DNA of 24,586 bases from Clostridiales bacterium (GCA_902363045.1 CABIYX010000042.1:1-24586), one strand, 5' to 3'; positions 1 through 8,285 are shown, counted from the first letter of the stretch. The notes: generated by a model not told the origin, from the sequence alone. Program-made: numbers and translations.

Positions 1-20
1 TCTTTTTAAATTTTTAACCT

Positions 21-106
21 CACCCGCAGAGCGGGTGGCTATTCCTTTCGCTTCCGCGAAAGTCGCTTAAGCGAGTATCGTAGGAGCGGCCCCCGGGCCG
101 CTCCTA
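21..106. repeat. Cluster of four short palindromes
   Basis: Four hairpins lie head to tail: CACCCGC/GCGGGTG (21-27/31-37), TTTCGC/GCGAAA (46-51/56-61), the palindrome TCGCTTAAGCGA (63-74) and a 12-bp stem at 81-92/95-106. They could be the 3' end of an upstream transcript beyond the window or REP-like extragenic palindromes. No coding sequence is apparent in 1-236. Confidence 0.6.
82..105. repeat. 24-bp palindrome, copy 1
   Basis: A perfect palindrome with arms AGGAGCGGCCC and GGGCCGCTCCT around two C residues. An identical 24-bp copy lies at 4635-4658. Here it sits about 45 bp upstream of the promoter of the radical SAM gene. Confidence 0.75.
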
Positions 107-136
107 TTCTTATAGATATGGCAGATCTCACACGCA

Positions 137-163
137 GCCGGCCCGGGCATTGACAGGGCCGGC
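137..163. repeat. GC-rich dyad around a -35 box
   Basis: The arms GCCGGCCC (137-144) and GGGCCGGC (156-163) form an 8-bp inverted repeat that encloses the -35 hexamer TTGACA. It could be an operator for a repressor, or only a feature of the GC-rich spacer. Confidence 0.45.
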
Positions 164-178
164 CGCGGACCGTATAAT
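150..178 (+). promoter_or_regulatory. Consensus sigma-A promoter
   Basis: TTGACA (150-155) and TATAAT (173-178) are separated by exactly 17 nt. Both hexamers and the spacing match the housekeeping consensus fully. It drives the radical SAM gene about 60 nt downstream. Confidence 0.85.
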
Positions 179-236
179 AAAGTCTGCGTTATGATATGTA
201 TTTCCATACGCCTGGATAAAACAGCGGCGATGGAAA

Positions 237-1115
237 ATGGAGAAGGGGGAACGCGCGGTGCGGCGGCTGAGGAAGGCCTATCTGGAGATCACCAATGTAT
301 GCAATCTGGCCTGTGATTTCTGTCCCGGCACCCGGCGGGCACCGGGTTTTCTGTCCCCGGAGGGCTTCCGGATCCTGGCGGCCAGTCTGCGGCCCCACAC
401 GGACTATCTGTACCTCCACCTGATGGGGGAGCCGTTGCTCCACCCTCAGCTGGGCGACCTGTTGGAGGAGGCGGCCGCCCTGGGCTTCTGGGTGATGCTC
501 ACCACCAACGGAACCCTGCTCCGCCAACGGGAGACGCTGCTGCTGGCCAGTCCGGCGGTGGAGAGGGTGAGCGTCTCCGTCCACTCCTTCGAGGGCAACG
601 GCGGGGCAGGGGAGGACCTGGCGGGCTATCTGGATGGGTGCCTTTCCTTCGCCCGGGCGGCGGCCGGGGCGGGCAAGCGCTGCGCCCTGCGGCTGTGGAA
701 CCTGGACGGGTCGGAGACCGAGGGGGCAAACCGCCAAAACGGACAGATCCTCTCCCGGCTCCGGGAGGCCTTTCCCGGGCCTTGGCGGTCTGACCGGCGG
801 GGGACCACCCTGGCCCCGGGGATCTATTTGGAATTTGGTGAAAAATTCCAGTGGCCCGACCTGTCCGCCCCGGAGGAGGAGGGCCGCCGCTTCTGCTACG
901 GCCTGCGGGACCAGGTGGGCGTGCTGTGGGACGGCACGGTGGTGCCCTGCTGTCTGGACCACGAGGGGGACGTTCCGCTGGGGAATCTGTATGAGGCCTC
1001 CCTGGAGGAGATCCTGTCCGGCCCGCGGGCCGAAGCCATCTACCAGGGCTTTTCCCAGGGGGAGGCCCGGGAGGCCCTGTGCAGGCGGTGCGCCTTTACC
1101 AGAAGATTTCAGTGA
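237..1115 (+). CDS. Radical SAM/SPASM domain protein
   Basis: This is a radical SAM enzyme that binds a 4Fe-4S cluster and S-adenosylmethionine. The signature CxxxCxxC lies at residues 22-29 (C22, C26, C29), followed by a GEPLLHP motif. The C-terminal part is SPASM-like, with a Cys before GVLWDGTVVPCC, the CC pair itself and a final CRRC, which suggests auxiliary cluster ligands. At 292 aa it is compact for the family. SPASM enzymes often modify ribosomal peptides or proteins, but no precursor peptide is visible nearby, so the substrate is unknown. The ATG at 237 has only a weak ribosome binding site. A GTG at 258 has AAGGGGG 8 nt upstream and may be the real start; both keep the whole domain. 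Confidence 0.85.
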   Translation: MEKGERAVRRLRKAYLEITNVCNLACDFCPGTRRAPGFLSPEGFRILAASLRPHTDYLYLHLMGEPLLHPQLGDLLEEAAALGFWVMLTTNGTLLRQRETLLLASPAVERVSVSVHSFEGNGGAGEDLAGYLDGCLSFARAAAGAGKRCALRLWNLDGSETEGANRQNGQILSRLREAFPGPWRSDRRGTTLAPGIYLEFGEKFQWPDLSAPEEEGRRFCYGLRDQVGVLWDGTVVPCCLDHEGDVPLGNLYEASLEEILSGPRAEAIYQGFSQGEAREALCRRCAFTRRFQ

Positions 1116-1126
1116 GCGATGCAAAA

Positions 1127-1159
1127 AACGGCGGAGCGGCATACAGCCGCTCCGCCGTT
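1127..1159. terminator. Intergenic 13-bp hairpin
   Basis: A perfect 13-bp stem (1127-1139/1147-1159) with a 7-nt loop fills the gap between the radical SAM and helicase genes. No T-tract follows on the + strand, although AAAAAA precedes it. It may attenuate or process the transcript rather than be a classical terminator. Confidence 0.45.
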
Positions 1160-1177
1160 GGGAGTTTGGAGGGGACC

Positions 1178-3283
1178 ATGGAGTTTTTCCAGTGGAAGGA
1201 ACGATATGCGCTCTCCCTGGACGATCAGCAGGAGCAGGCGGTCCAGGCGGTGGACGGTCCGGTGCTGCTGCTGGCCGTTCCGGGCAGCGGCAAGACCACG
1301 GTTCTGGTGTCCCGGGTGGGCTATCTGTGTCTGGCTAGGGGGATCCCGCCGGAGCAGATCCTGACCATGACCTATACCGTGGCCGCCGCCCGGGATATGC
1401 GCGCCCGCTTTGCCGCCCTTTTTGGGGAGGCGGCGGCGGAGCGGCTGGAGTTCCGTACCATCAACGGCGTGTGCAGCCAGATCATCCGCACCTATGAGCG
1501 CAGGCTGGGGCGGACGGCCTTTGACCTGTGGGAGGACACGGGGCAGCGGGGGGCGCTCCTGGGGGAGCTGTACCGGACGCAGACGGGAGAGTTTGCAGCC
1601 GAGAGTACGGTGAAGGCCCTGATGACCGCCGTCACCTATGCTAAAAACCAGATGCTGACCAGGGAGGAGCTGGCCCAGGTCCAGGTGGAGGGGGTGGAGT
1701 TCCCCAAAATTTTCCGGGACTATGAGCAGATGCTCCGGCAGCGCCGGAGGATGGACTATGACGATCAAATGGTCTATGCCCTGCGGATCCTCCGGCAGTA
1801 CCCCCGGATCCTGGAGGAGTTTCAAAAACGCTTCCGGTATTTCTGTGTGGACGAGGCGCAGGATACCTCCCGGATCCAGCACCGGATCATCCGTCTGCTG
1901 GCGGGGCAGAGCCGGAACCTCTTTCTGGTGGGGGACGAGGATCAGAGCATCTACGGCTTCCGGGCCGCCGACCCCTCCGCCCTGATCCGCTTTCCGGAGG
2001 ACTGGCCCGGGGCCCGGGTCCTGCGCCTGGAGCGGAACTACCGCTCCACCCGGGAGATCGTGTCGGCCGCGGACCGGTTTATCCAGAAAAATACCAACCG
2101 CCTGCCCAAGCACATGAGGGCCGTCCGGGGGAGCGGGCCGGCGCCGGAGGCGGTCTCCGTCTATGACCGTCAGCGGCAGTACCGCTGGCTGGCCAAGCTG
2201 GCCCAAAGCTGTGACCGGGAGACCGCCGTGCTCTACCGGGACAACGACAGCGCCCTTCCCCTCATCGACCTGCTGGAGCGGGCCGGGACCCCGTACCGCT
2301 GCCGCCAGGTGGAGAGCGCCTTTTTCACCAGCCGGGTGGTCCGGGACGTCACGGATGTGATCCGCTTTGCACTGGACCCCTGGGATGGGGAGCGGTTCCT
2401 GCGGCTGTATTACAAGCTGGGGGCGGGGATCAGCCGTGCCCTGGCCCAGGAGGCGGCAGACCGGGCGGACCGGGAGGGAGAGACCATCCTGGCCTATATC
2501 GGCCGTCAGCCCGGCGCCTCTCCCTGGACCAGACGGCAGTGCGCCGCCCTGAGCACCCATCTGTCCAATCTGCTCCAGGAGCGGGGGGACCGGGCGGTGT
2601 ACCGTATCGTCCACTTTATGGGCTATGGGACCTACTTGGAGGAGCACGGCATGGACGGGAGTCGGGCGGACATTCTGGAGGCCATTGGGGCGGACCAGCC
2701 CACGCCTCTGGCCCTGCTGGAGCGGCTGGAGGAGCTGGAACAGGTGGTGCGGGCGGGGGCGCGCGGCGGGGAGGAGGCCCAGTTCCTGCTGTCCACCATC
2801 CACTCCAGCAAGGGTTTGGAGTACGGGCGGGTCATCCTGATGGACGTGGCCGACGGCATCTTCCCCAAAACCGTCCCGGAGGGCCCGGAGCCGGAGCAGG
2901 CGGAGCGGGACGCCTATGAGGAGGAGCGCCGCCTGTTCTATGTGGGCATGACCCGGGCGAAGAACGAACTTTCCATTGTACGCTTCCGAAAGGAGGGACT
3001 GTCCTCCTTGTTTGCGGAGGAGCTCTTTCCTACGCCACGGGAGTCGCGTCCCAATCCGACAAAGCGGCCACTGCCGATGGAGATGGGTCCGGACCGTGAC
3101 GTCCTCGCCGCGATGGGTGAGGCGCTTGTGCCCGGCGTGCGGGTACGGCACCGGACCTTTGGCCCGGGGGTACTGTGCGCCCGAAACGGAGACATCGCCA
3201 CAGTCTCCTTTGACAGCGGAGCGGACAAGCGCCTCTCCCTGTCCACCGCCCTGCGGACCGGGCAGCTGAGACGGGAGGAATAG
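1178..3283 (+). CDS. UvrD/PcrA-type ATP-dependent DNA helicase
   Basis: This is a superfamily 1A 3'-5' DNA helicase of about 701 aa. In order it shows a Q-motif region (LSLDDQQEQAV), Walker A GSGKT at residues 36-40, motif II DEAQD, motif III GDEDQSIYGFR, motif IV ERNYRS, motif V STIHSSKGLEY and motif VI RRLFYVGMTRAK. The C-terminal 40 residues (GVRVRHRTFGPGVL...VSFDSG) resemble the Tudor-like tail of PcrA. The family unwinds DNA in repair and replication restart. The ATG at 1178 is chosen because GGAGGGG stands just before it; the frame is open upstream only because of overlap with the preceding gene. Motif Ia (TMTYTVAAARDM) departs from the usual FTNKAA form, so this may be a paralogue of the housekeeping PcrA. 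Confidence 0.9.
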   Translation: MEFFQWKERYALSLDDQQEQAVQAVDGPVLLLAVPGSGKTTVLVSRVGYLCLARGIPPEQILTMTYTVAAARDMRARFAALFGEAAAERLEFRTINGVCSQIIRTYERRLGRTAFDLWEDTGQRGALLGELYRTQTGEFAAESTVKALMTAVTYAKNQMLTREELAQVQVEGVEFPKIFRDYEQMLRQRRRMDYDDQMVYALRILRQYPRILEEFQKRFRYFCVDEAQDTSRIQHRIIRLLAGQSRNLFLVGDEDQSIYGFRAADPSALIRFPEDWPGARVLRLERNYRSTREIVSAADRFIQKNTNRLPKHMRAVRGSGPAPEAVSVYDRQRQYRWLAKLAQSCDRETAVLYRDNDSALPLIDLLERAGTPYRCRQVESAFFTSRVVRDVTDVIRFALDPWDGERFLRLYYKLGAGISRALAQEAADRADREGETILAYIGRQPGASPWTRRQCAALSTHLSNLLQERGDRAVYRIVHFMGYGTYLEEHGMDGSRADILEAIGADQPTPLALLERLEELEQVVRAGARGGEEAQFLLSTIHSSKGLEYGRVILMDVADGIFPKTVPEGPEPEQAERDAYEEERRLFYVGMTRAKNELSIVRFRKEGLSSLFAEELFPTPRESRPNPTKRPLPMEMGPDRDVLAAMGEALVPGVRVRHRTFGPGVLCARNGDIATVSFDSGADKRLSLSTALRTGQLRREE

Positions 3284-3292
3284 AAAAAGCGG

Positions 3293-3334
3293 GGGAGCGG
3301 AGCCGTCCTGTATTGGGGTGGTCCGCTCCCTTTT
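3293..3334 (+). terminator. Rho-independent terminator after helicase gene
   Basis: The stem GGGAGCGGA/TCCGCTCCC (3293-3301/3322-3330) has a 20-nt loop and is followed by TTTT. It starts 9 nt after the helicase stop codon. Confidence 0.7.
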
Positions 3335-3381
3335 GGCGTTCAGGGAGGGACCGACCGGAGCGTGGGCGCATAGGATGACAC

Positions 3382-3405
3382 GGATGGCCCCTTCCCGGGC
3401 CATCC
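3382..3405 (+). promoter_or_regulatory. Leader hairpin before cotJ operon
   Basis: A 9-bp stem GGATGGCCC/GGGCCATCC with a 6-nt loop ends 10 nt upstream of the Shine-Dalgarno sequence of the CotJA-CotJB gene. It may be the tail of an upstream transcript or a mRNA leader structure. Confidence 0.4.
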
Positions 3406-3431
3406 TATTCCAACTAAGGAGGAATCCTGCT

Positions 3432-3896
3432 TTGAACACCGAAACCGGCAGTTCCTGCCCGATCACCAGCTGCCCGGACACCCACGGCTCAATGCCGTCC
3501 TGCGCCGGTCTGGCTGTCCCATACGTCCCCTTCCAACAGAACGGGTCCAAAAAGTATTCACAGAGCGAGGCCCTGAGTAACGGAACACTATTTCCCGGAC
3601 TGAATCTCCCCTTCCACCTCAAGACCGAGGGGAGCGCCCTGCCCAGTAATCCGCTGGTAGAACTCCAGGCCCTGGAATTTGTGGTACTGGAACTTGGCAC
3701 CTATCTGGACACCCATCCGGATGACATGGAGGCGTTTGACCTGTTTAAGCAGTACGCTGCCATGGAGAAAGCCGCCAAAGAGACCTATGAGGCAAAATTC
3801 GGCCCGCTGATGAAGAGCAGTGCTGCCTCCGGAGCATCTTACAGCTGGCTCCAGGATCCGTGGCCCTGGAATTATCAGCAGAATGAGGTGAAGTGA
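3432..3896 (+). CDS. Fused CotJA-CotJB spore coat protein
   Basis: This spore coat-associated protein has about 154 aa. Residues 1-62 look like CotJA (LAVPYVPFQ, then SQSEALSNGTLFPGLNLPF). Residues 75-150 look like CotJB (LQALEFVVLELGTYLDTHPDDMEAFDLFKQY...FGPL...WPWN). In Bacillus these are two separate proteins of about 80-90 aa, so the single frame appears to be a fusion. I start it at TTG 3432 because AAGGAGG (3416-3422) lies 9 nt upstream; an upstream start would have no such signal. It ends 3 nt before cotJC, so the two are one operon. It is likely made in the mother cell late in sporulation. The internal linker (HLKTEGSALPSNP) shows no stop or restart. Confidence 0.8.
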   Translation: MNTETGSSCPITSCPDTHGSMPSCAGLAVPYVPFQQNGSKKYSQSEALSNGTLFPGLNLPFHLKTEGSALPSNPLVELQALEFVVLELGTYLDTHPDDMEAFDLFKQYAAMEKAAKETYEAKFGPLMKSSAASGASYSWLQDPWPWNYQQNEVK

Positions 3897-3899
3897 GCG

Positions 3900-4526
3900 A
3901 TGTTTATTTATGAAAAGAAACTCCAGTTCCCGGTGAAGATTTCTACGCCAAACCCTAAACTAGCCGCCGTGATCATCAGTCAGTACGGCGGTCCGGACGG
4001 TGAGTTGGGGGCCTCAATGCGATATTTGTCCCAGCGGTACTCCATGCCCTACGCCGAGGCCAAGGGCCTGCTCACCGACATCGGGACCGAGGAGCTGGGC
4101 CACATGGAGATGGTGGCCGCCATCGTCCATCAGCTCACCCGGAACCTCACGGACGAGGAGGTGCAGAATTGTCCCATCTTCGCCCCCTATTTTGTGGACC
4201 ACACCACCGGCGTCTATCCTACCGCCGCCTCCGGCTTCCCCTGGACCGCCGGCTCCATCCAGTCCACCGGCGACGTCATCGCGGATCTGACGGAGGACCT
4301 GGCCGCGGAGCAGAAGGCGCGGCTCACCTATGACAACATTCTGCGCCTGAGCGACGATCCGGACGTCAACAATGTGATCCGCTTCCTGCGGGAGCGGGAG
4401 ATCGTACACTTCCAGCGCTTCGGCGAGTGCCTGCGAATGTGCAAGGAGAAGATGAACGCAAAAAACATCTATCTCACCAACCCCGCCTTCGACAAAATTC
4501 AGCCCAGAGACCAGGGCCGGGGCTGA
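3900..4526 (+). CDS. cotJC: CotJC manganese catalase-like coat protein
   Basis: This is the manganese-catalase family protein of the inner spore coat, 208 aa. It has the ferritin-like helices with metal-ligand candidates in EELGHME (about residues 63-69), AAEQKARLTYDN and EREIVHFQRFGE. CotJC may protect the spore from peroxide. It starts 3 nt after the CotJA-CotJB stop, with GAGGTGA as ribosome binding site inside the end of that gene. The size fits the family. Confidence 0.93.
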   Translation: MFIYEKKLQFPVKISTPNPKLAAVIISQYGGPDGELGASMRYLSQRYSMPYAEAKGLLTDIGTEELGHMEMVAAIVHQLTRNLTDEEVQNCPIFAPYFVDHTTGVYPTAASGFPWTAGSIQSTGDVIADLTEDLAAEQKARLTYDNILRLSDDPDVNNVIRFLREREIVHFQRFGECLRMCKEKMNAKNIYLTNPAFDKIQPRDQGRG

Positions 4527-4562
4527 CCGGACCCGGTCCCGTACGGAGCCTTTCTGATCAGG

Positions 4563-4590
4563 AGCGGACCGCCGAATATGGCGGTCCGCT
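4563..4590 (+). terminator. Hairpin after cotJ operon
   Basis: An 11-bp perfect stem AGCGGACCGCC/GGCGGTCCGCT with a 6-nt loop lies 37 nt after cotJC. No T-tract follows, so termination here is uncertain. It shares the GCGG/CCGC theme with other hairpins in the left part of the window. Confidence 0.5.
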
Positions 4591-4605
4591 TCGCCTCTGG
4601 CCCGC

Positions 4606-4634
4606 TTGTGAAAAATTGTATAAAATGATATAAT
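4606..4634 (+). promoter_or_regulatory. Sigma-A promoter of the beta-propeller gene
   Basis: TTGTGA (4606-4611) and TATAAT (4629-4634) are 17 nt apart. The copy-2 palindrome begins at the very next base, so the transcript would start inside it. Confidence 0.75.
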
Positions 4635-4658
4635 AGGAGCGGCCCCCGGGCCGCTCCT
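4635..4658. repeat. 24-bp palindrome, copy 2, at a transcription start
   Basis: Identical to 82-105. It begins directly after the -10 hexamer, placing the expected +1 (about 4641) within its left arm. It could act as an operator or as a 5'-terminal mRNA hairpin. Confidence 0.75.
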
Positions 4659-4691
4659 TTGATAAAATGAGAAGAAATTGAGGTGGAACCC

Positions 4692-5996
4692 ATGCTAAAG
4701 CACAGAAGGAGCCTTTTTGTTTTGATATTACTGCCTGTCTCTCTGCTTTCTGCGCTTCTGTTCCTTCTTTTCCAGGCAGCAGGGAAGGCTTCTGAAGCGG
4801 AGTATACCGACTGTGTGGTGGGACTTCTACCAAATAAAACCGCTGGGAGCGACCTGGTGATCTATCCGACGGAGACATGGGATCCGGTTACGATCCTTAC
4901 TCTGCCTGACGTCACCCCGGACAACGACGCCGCAGTCTCAGAGGATGGACGGCGGATCGCCTACACGACCTGGGATGAAGGATATATAAGGCGTTATTTG
5001 AAAGTCCTGGATACTTCTACTGGGGAAACACACTCGTTCTATCGAGACACACCGCCAAAAACAGAGGTGATAGACCTCTCATGGATGCCGGATCATAAGA
5101 CACTACTCTGTGTGGTAAATGATGCTTCACAGCTTTTTTACAAAGAGATCCGGCTGCTGGATGTGGAGAATGGTACAGAGGAGACGCTGGTCAGGGGAGA
5201 GGTCTGGAAGATTGGAACATCTGTGGAGGATGGTAAGGAGGCCCCCGCCTTTTATTTGAAGGGTGCGGAACGATCTGTGTTTGTTCAGGAGTTTGAGCAG
5301 GATGCGGCAGGCGGATTGGCCCAGGGCTACTATCTGACTCAGGACGAAGTGAATCAGATCTATCAGTTTTATGGCGGCCAGGGAGAATATGACCGGGCTG
5401 AGATCCTCAACTATTTTTACGTCAATTTTTCCAGGCCCCGTGTCTCTGAGGATGGACGCAGAATCCTGTACAGTGCAACCCTTCAAAGAAACAGTGCACG
5501 GGGAGAGGGTACACCTCTCTGGATCTGCTCAGCAATCTGGTGCTATGATTTGGAGACCCGGCAGTCTGAAATCCTGTACGCTCAGACAGATGGGGGCGCA
5601 ATCGGACGTGTGGACTGGGTCGGGGCGGACAGGCTCACATTTGTATCCTACTATGACTTTACGGGCGGGAGAGATTCCATCCACCTGTTTGACTGTACTG
5701 CTGGATCCTGTGAAACTGTATTTCCGTACACCGAGAACCACTACAACAATGTAACCTTGCTTCCCATTGGGTCAAACAAATTCACCTTTACCTCCTCGCC
5801 CAAAAACGAGGTATTTGAACGATCTCAGACCATGGAGTATGATCTGGACACTGAGACGGCACATCAACTCATGATCCAGTATCAGGGAAAAGATGTCCTG
5901 TTGAGTCAATTTCTATATACAAAAATGTCGCCAGATGCCCTTTCCAAATTGCAGGTGGAGAGTATTTCGGTTCAGATGGTAGATGCAAGTGAGTGA
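4692..5996 (+). CDS. Membrane-anchored TolB-like beta-propeller protein
   Basis: A protein of about 434 aa with a positively charged start, one hydrophobic segment (residues 8-28) and a large extracytoplasmic part. The segments SEDGRRIAYTTWDEG, LSWMPDHKTLLCV and SEDGRRILYS are typical blades of TolB/WD40-like propellers. No lipobox cysteine is visible, so the hydrophobic segment is either a signal peptide or an anchor. I use ATG 4692 because AGGTGG lies 5 nt upstream; GTG 4683 is in frame but overlaps that site. Base composition is more AT-rich than the neighbours. The function is unknown; such propellers usually mediate protein contacts at the cell surface. Confidence 0.7.
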   Translation: MLKHRRSLFVLILLPVSLLSALLFLLFQAAGKASEAEYTDCVVGLLPNKTAGSDLVIYPTETWDPVTILTLPDVTPDNDAAVSEDGRRIAYTTWDEGYIRRYLKVLDTSTGETHSFYRDTPPKTEVIDLSWMPDHKTLLCVVNDASQLFYKEIRLLDVENGTEETLVRGEVWKIGTSVEDGKEAPAFYLKGAERSVFVQEFEQDAAGGLAQGYYLTQDEVNQIYQFYGGQGEYDRAEILNYFYVNFSRPRVSEDGRRILYSATLQRNSARGEGTPLWICSAIWCYDLETRQSEILYAQTDGGAIGRVDWVGADRLTFVSYYDFTGGRDSIHLFDCTAGSCETVFPYTENHYNNVTLLPIGSNKFTFTSSPKNEVFERSQTMEYDLDTETAHQLMIQYQGKDVLLSQFLYTKMSPDALSKLQVESISVQMVDASE

Positions 5997-6076
5997 AAAT
6001 GAGGTCCGCTCCGTCCATTTCAGCCGCATAATTCCCCCCGCCGCTGCCATAGGATGGGGAGAGAGGAGGGATCCCA

Positions 6077-6790
6077 ATGAAGAGATGGCGTCTCGGGGTA
6101 TCTGCACTGGCTGTCCTGGCCGCGGTGGGCGTCTGCGCGCTGCTCCTTCCGGCGCTGCGGTACACTGCCCAGCCAGCCTCAGTCCTGTCATCCCACCCCA
6201 TCCGCTGGGTGCTGGACGCGGGCCACGGAGGGGAGGACGGCGGAGCGGTGTCAGTCACCGGCGTGGCGGAGAGCGGCATCAACCTGGACATCGTCCGGCG
6301 GATGGACGCAGTTTTGGGGCTTTGGGGACAGCCAGCCTGCCTGCTCCGGGAGGAGGATGTGTCCCTTCACGACCCGGAGGCCGGGACCCTGCGGGAAAAG
6401 AAGGTGTCCGACCTGCACAACCGGGCGGCGGCGGTAGAGGCCCTGCAAGGGGCCACTCTGGTCAGCATCCATCAGAACTCCTATCCCCAGTCCCGGTATC
6501 ACGGAACGCAGGTATTTTTCGCTCCCACAGAGGGCTCCCAACAGCTGGCCGAAGCCATCCAGCAGGGGGTGCAGGGGACCTTGCAGCCGGAAAACCGCCG
6601 GGCAGCCAAGCAGATCGCAGGGAACGTCTATCTGATGAACCATGTGAAGAACCGGGCGGTGCTGGTGGAGTGCGGCTTTCTCTCCAATCCGGAGGAGGAA
6701 CAGGCACTGCGGGATCCGGACTATCAGACCCGGATGGCGGCGGTGCTGGCCTGGGTATGCCTGATGGACACAGGCGCGGTTCCTTCTTGA
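6077..6790 (+). CDS. cwlD: CwlD-like N-acetylmuramoyl-L-alanine amidase
   Basis: A 237-aa zinc amidase of the Amidase_3 family with an N-terminal membrane segment (residues 6-26). The zinc site appears in DAGHGGEDGG, the Glu of GVAESGINLDI and SIHQNS; the catalytic Glu is in VECGFLSNPEE near the C-terminus. CwlD cleaves the stem peptide from muramic acid so that spore cortex muramic-delta-lactam can form. Size, the single N-terminal anchor and lack of a binding domain fit CwlD better than a vegetative autolysin. AGGAGGG lies 6 nt before the ATG. Confidence 0.82.
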   Translation: MKRWRLGVSALAVLAAVGVCALLLPALRYTAQPASVLSSHPIRWVLDAGHGGEDGGAVSVTGVAESGINLDIVRRMDAVLGLWGQPACLLREEDVSLHDPEAGTLREKKVSDLHNRAAAVEALQGATLVSIHQNSYPQSRYHGTQVFFAPTEGSQQLAEAIQQGVQGTLQPENRRAAKQIAGNVYLMNHVKNRAVLVECGFLSNPEEEQALRDPDYQTRMAAVLAWVCLMDTGAVPS

Positions 6791-6832
6791 CATCGCCGCC
6801 GGGAGCCGATAGTATTAAAGGAGCAGAAGCGC

Positions 6833-6864
6833 GCTCCCCAGCCGCCGTCCGGGGGCTGGGGAGC
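6833..6864 (+). terminator. Hairpin between cwlD and radA
   Basis: An 11-bp stem GCTCCCCAGCC/GGCTGGGGAGC with a 10-nt loop. No T-run follows, so it may only pause or process the transcript. Confidence 0.45.
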
Positions 6865-6913
6865 TTCGGCATATTGTGCGGCCCGGCAGCTGGGGCCGGG
6901 AGAGGATCAGGAT

Positions 6914-8284
6914 ATGAAAACAAAAACACTTTTTTACTGCACCGAATGCGGCAACGAGACCCCAAAGTGGCAGGGAAAATGCCCGGCCTGCGGCGCCTGG
7001 AACACCATTGTGGAGCGTCCAGCGGAGAAGGCCGCCAGAAAGAGTCCGGCCGCCAGCCGGGGCAGCGCTTTGGGGGTGGCGGTCAACCGGCCCAGGACTA
7101 TGGCAGAGGTGGAGACCACCGATGAGCTGCGCTTCCAAACCGGCATGGGGGAGCTGGACCGGGTGCTGGGCGGCGGAGCGGTTCGGGGCTCGCTGGTGCT
7201 GGTGGGCGGCGCGCCTGGGATCGGAAAATCCACCCTGATGCTCCAGATCTGCGACCAGCTGTGCCGGTCTGCCACTGTGCTGTATGTCTCCGGCGAGGAG
7301 TCAGAGCGCCAGATCAAGCTGCGGGCGGAGCGGCTGCGGGTGAGGGGAGAGGGGCTTCATCTCCTCTCAGAAACCAATTTGGAGAACGTGATCGACGCGG
7401 TCCACACCGTCCAGCCCGGGGTGCTGGTGGTGGACTCCATCCAGACCCTGTACCACGGGGATGTGACCGCCGCTCCGGGCAGCATCAGCCAGGTCAAGGA
7501 GTGTACTATGGCACTGATGCAGCTGGCAAAAGGGGAGGGGATCACCGTCTTTGTCATCGGCCATGTGAATAAGGAGGGCTCCATTGCCGGACCCAAGGTG
7601 CTGGAGCACATGGTGGACTGCGTGCTCTACTTTGAAGGAGAGCGCCACATGGCCTATCGGATCCTCCGGGCGGCAAAAAACCGCTTCGGTGCCACCAACG
7701 AGATCGGGGTGTTCGAGATGGAGGATGGGGGACTGGCGGAGGTACCCAATCCCTCTGAAAGCCTGCTGGCCGGCCGGCCGGAGGACGCTCCCGGGACCTG
7801 TGTCACCTGTGTGATGGAGGGCGTGCGCCCTGTCCTGGCGGAGATCCAGGCCCTGGTGGTGCCCAGCAGCTTCGGCAATCCCCGCCGGGTCAGCAACGGC
7901 GTGGAGTACAACCGGGCCATGCTTCTGCTGGCTGTACTGGAGAAGCGGGGCGGATTGCTGCTGGGAAACTGCGATGCCTATCTCAACGTCATTGGGGGCC
8001 TGTCCCTGGACGAGCCTGCCGCGGATCTGGCCGCCATGCTGGCACTGGCTTCCAGCTTTCGGGACAAGCCTGTGCCCAGCGATCTGGCCGCCATCGGCGA
8101 GGTGGGCCTGACCGGCGAGCTGCGCGCGGTGAGCAATCTGGGCCAGCGCCTGTCCGAGGTGCGGCGGCTGGGATTTTCCAAGTGTCTGATCCCCAAGCGG
8201 ATCCAGGGGAAGCTGGCCGCTCCGGAGGGTCTGGAGCTGATCCGGGTGGCCAACATCCGGGAGGCGCTTGCCGCGCTGCTGTAA
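6914..8284 (+). CDS. radA: DNA repair protein RadA (Sms)
   Basis: A 456-aa RecA-like helicase that promotes branch migration in homologous recombination. The N-terminal C4 zinc finger has C9, C12, C23 and C26. Walker A GAPGIGKST lies near residue 100, the RadA signature KNRFG near residue 254, and the C-terminal part is the Lon-like domain (DAYLNVIGGLSLDEPAADLA...LGEVGLTGELR-like). Length and domain order are normal. The gene ends facing a small gene on the other strand. Confidence 0.96.
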   Translation: MKTKTLFYCTECGNETPKWQGKCPACGAWNTIVERPAEKAARKSPAASRGSALGVAVNRPRTMAEVETTDELRFQTGMGELDRVLGGGAVRGSLVLVGGAPGIGKSTLMLQICDQLCRSATVLYVSGEESERQIKLRAERLRVRGEGLHLLSETNLENVIDAVHTVQPGVLVVDSIQTLYHGDVTAAPGSISQVKECTMALMQLAKGEGITVFVIGHVNKEGSIAGPKVLEHMVDCVLYFEGERHMAYRILRAAKNRFGATNEIGVFEMEDGGLAEVPNPSESLLAGRPEDAPGTCVTCVMEGVRPVLAEIQALVVPSSFGNPRRVSNGVEYNRAMLLLAVLEKRGGLLLGNCDAYLNVIGGLSLDEPAADLAAMLALASSFRDKPVPSDLAAIGEVGLTGELRAVSNLGQRLSEVRRLGFSKCLIPKRIQGKLAAPEGLELIRVANIREALAALL

Positions 8285-8285
8285 C

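Noticed and set aside
1109..3700. 863-codon open frame on the - strand opposite the helicase
   Set aside because: The + strand frame encodes all helicase motifs. The antisense frame is a by-product of high GC third positions and has a low-complexity Gly/Pro/Gln/His-rich product.
5983..7125. 380-codon frame spanning cwlD and the start of radA
   Set aside because: It overlaps two well-supported genes in another frame and crosses their ribosome binding sites.
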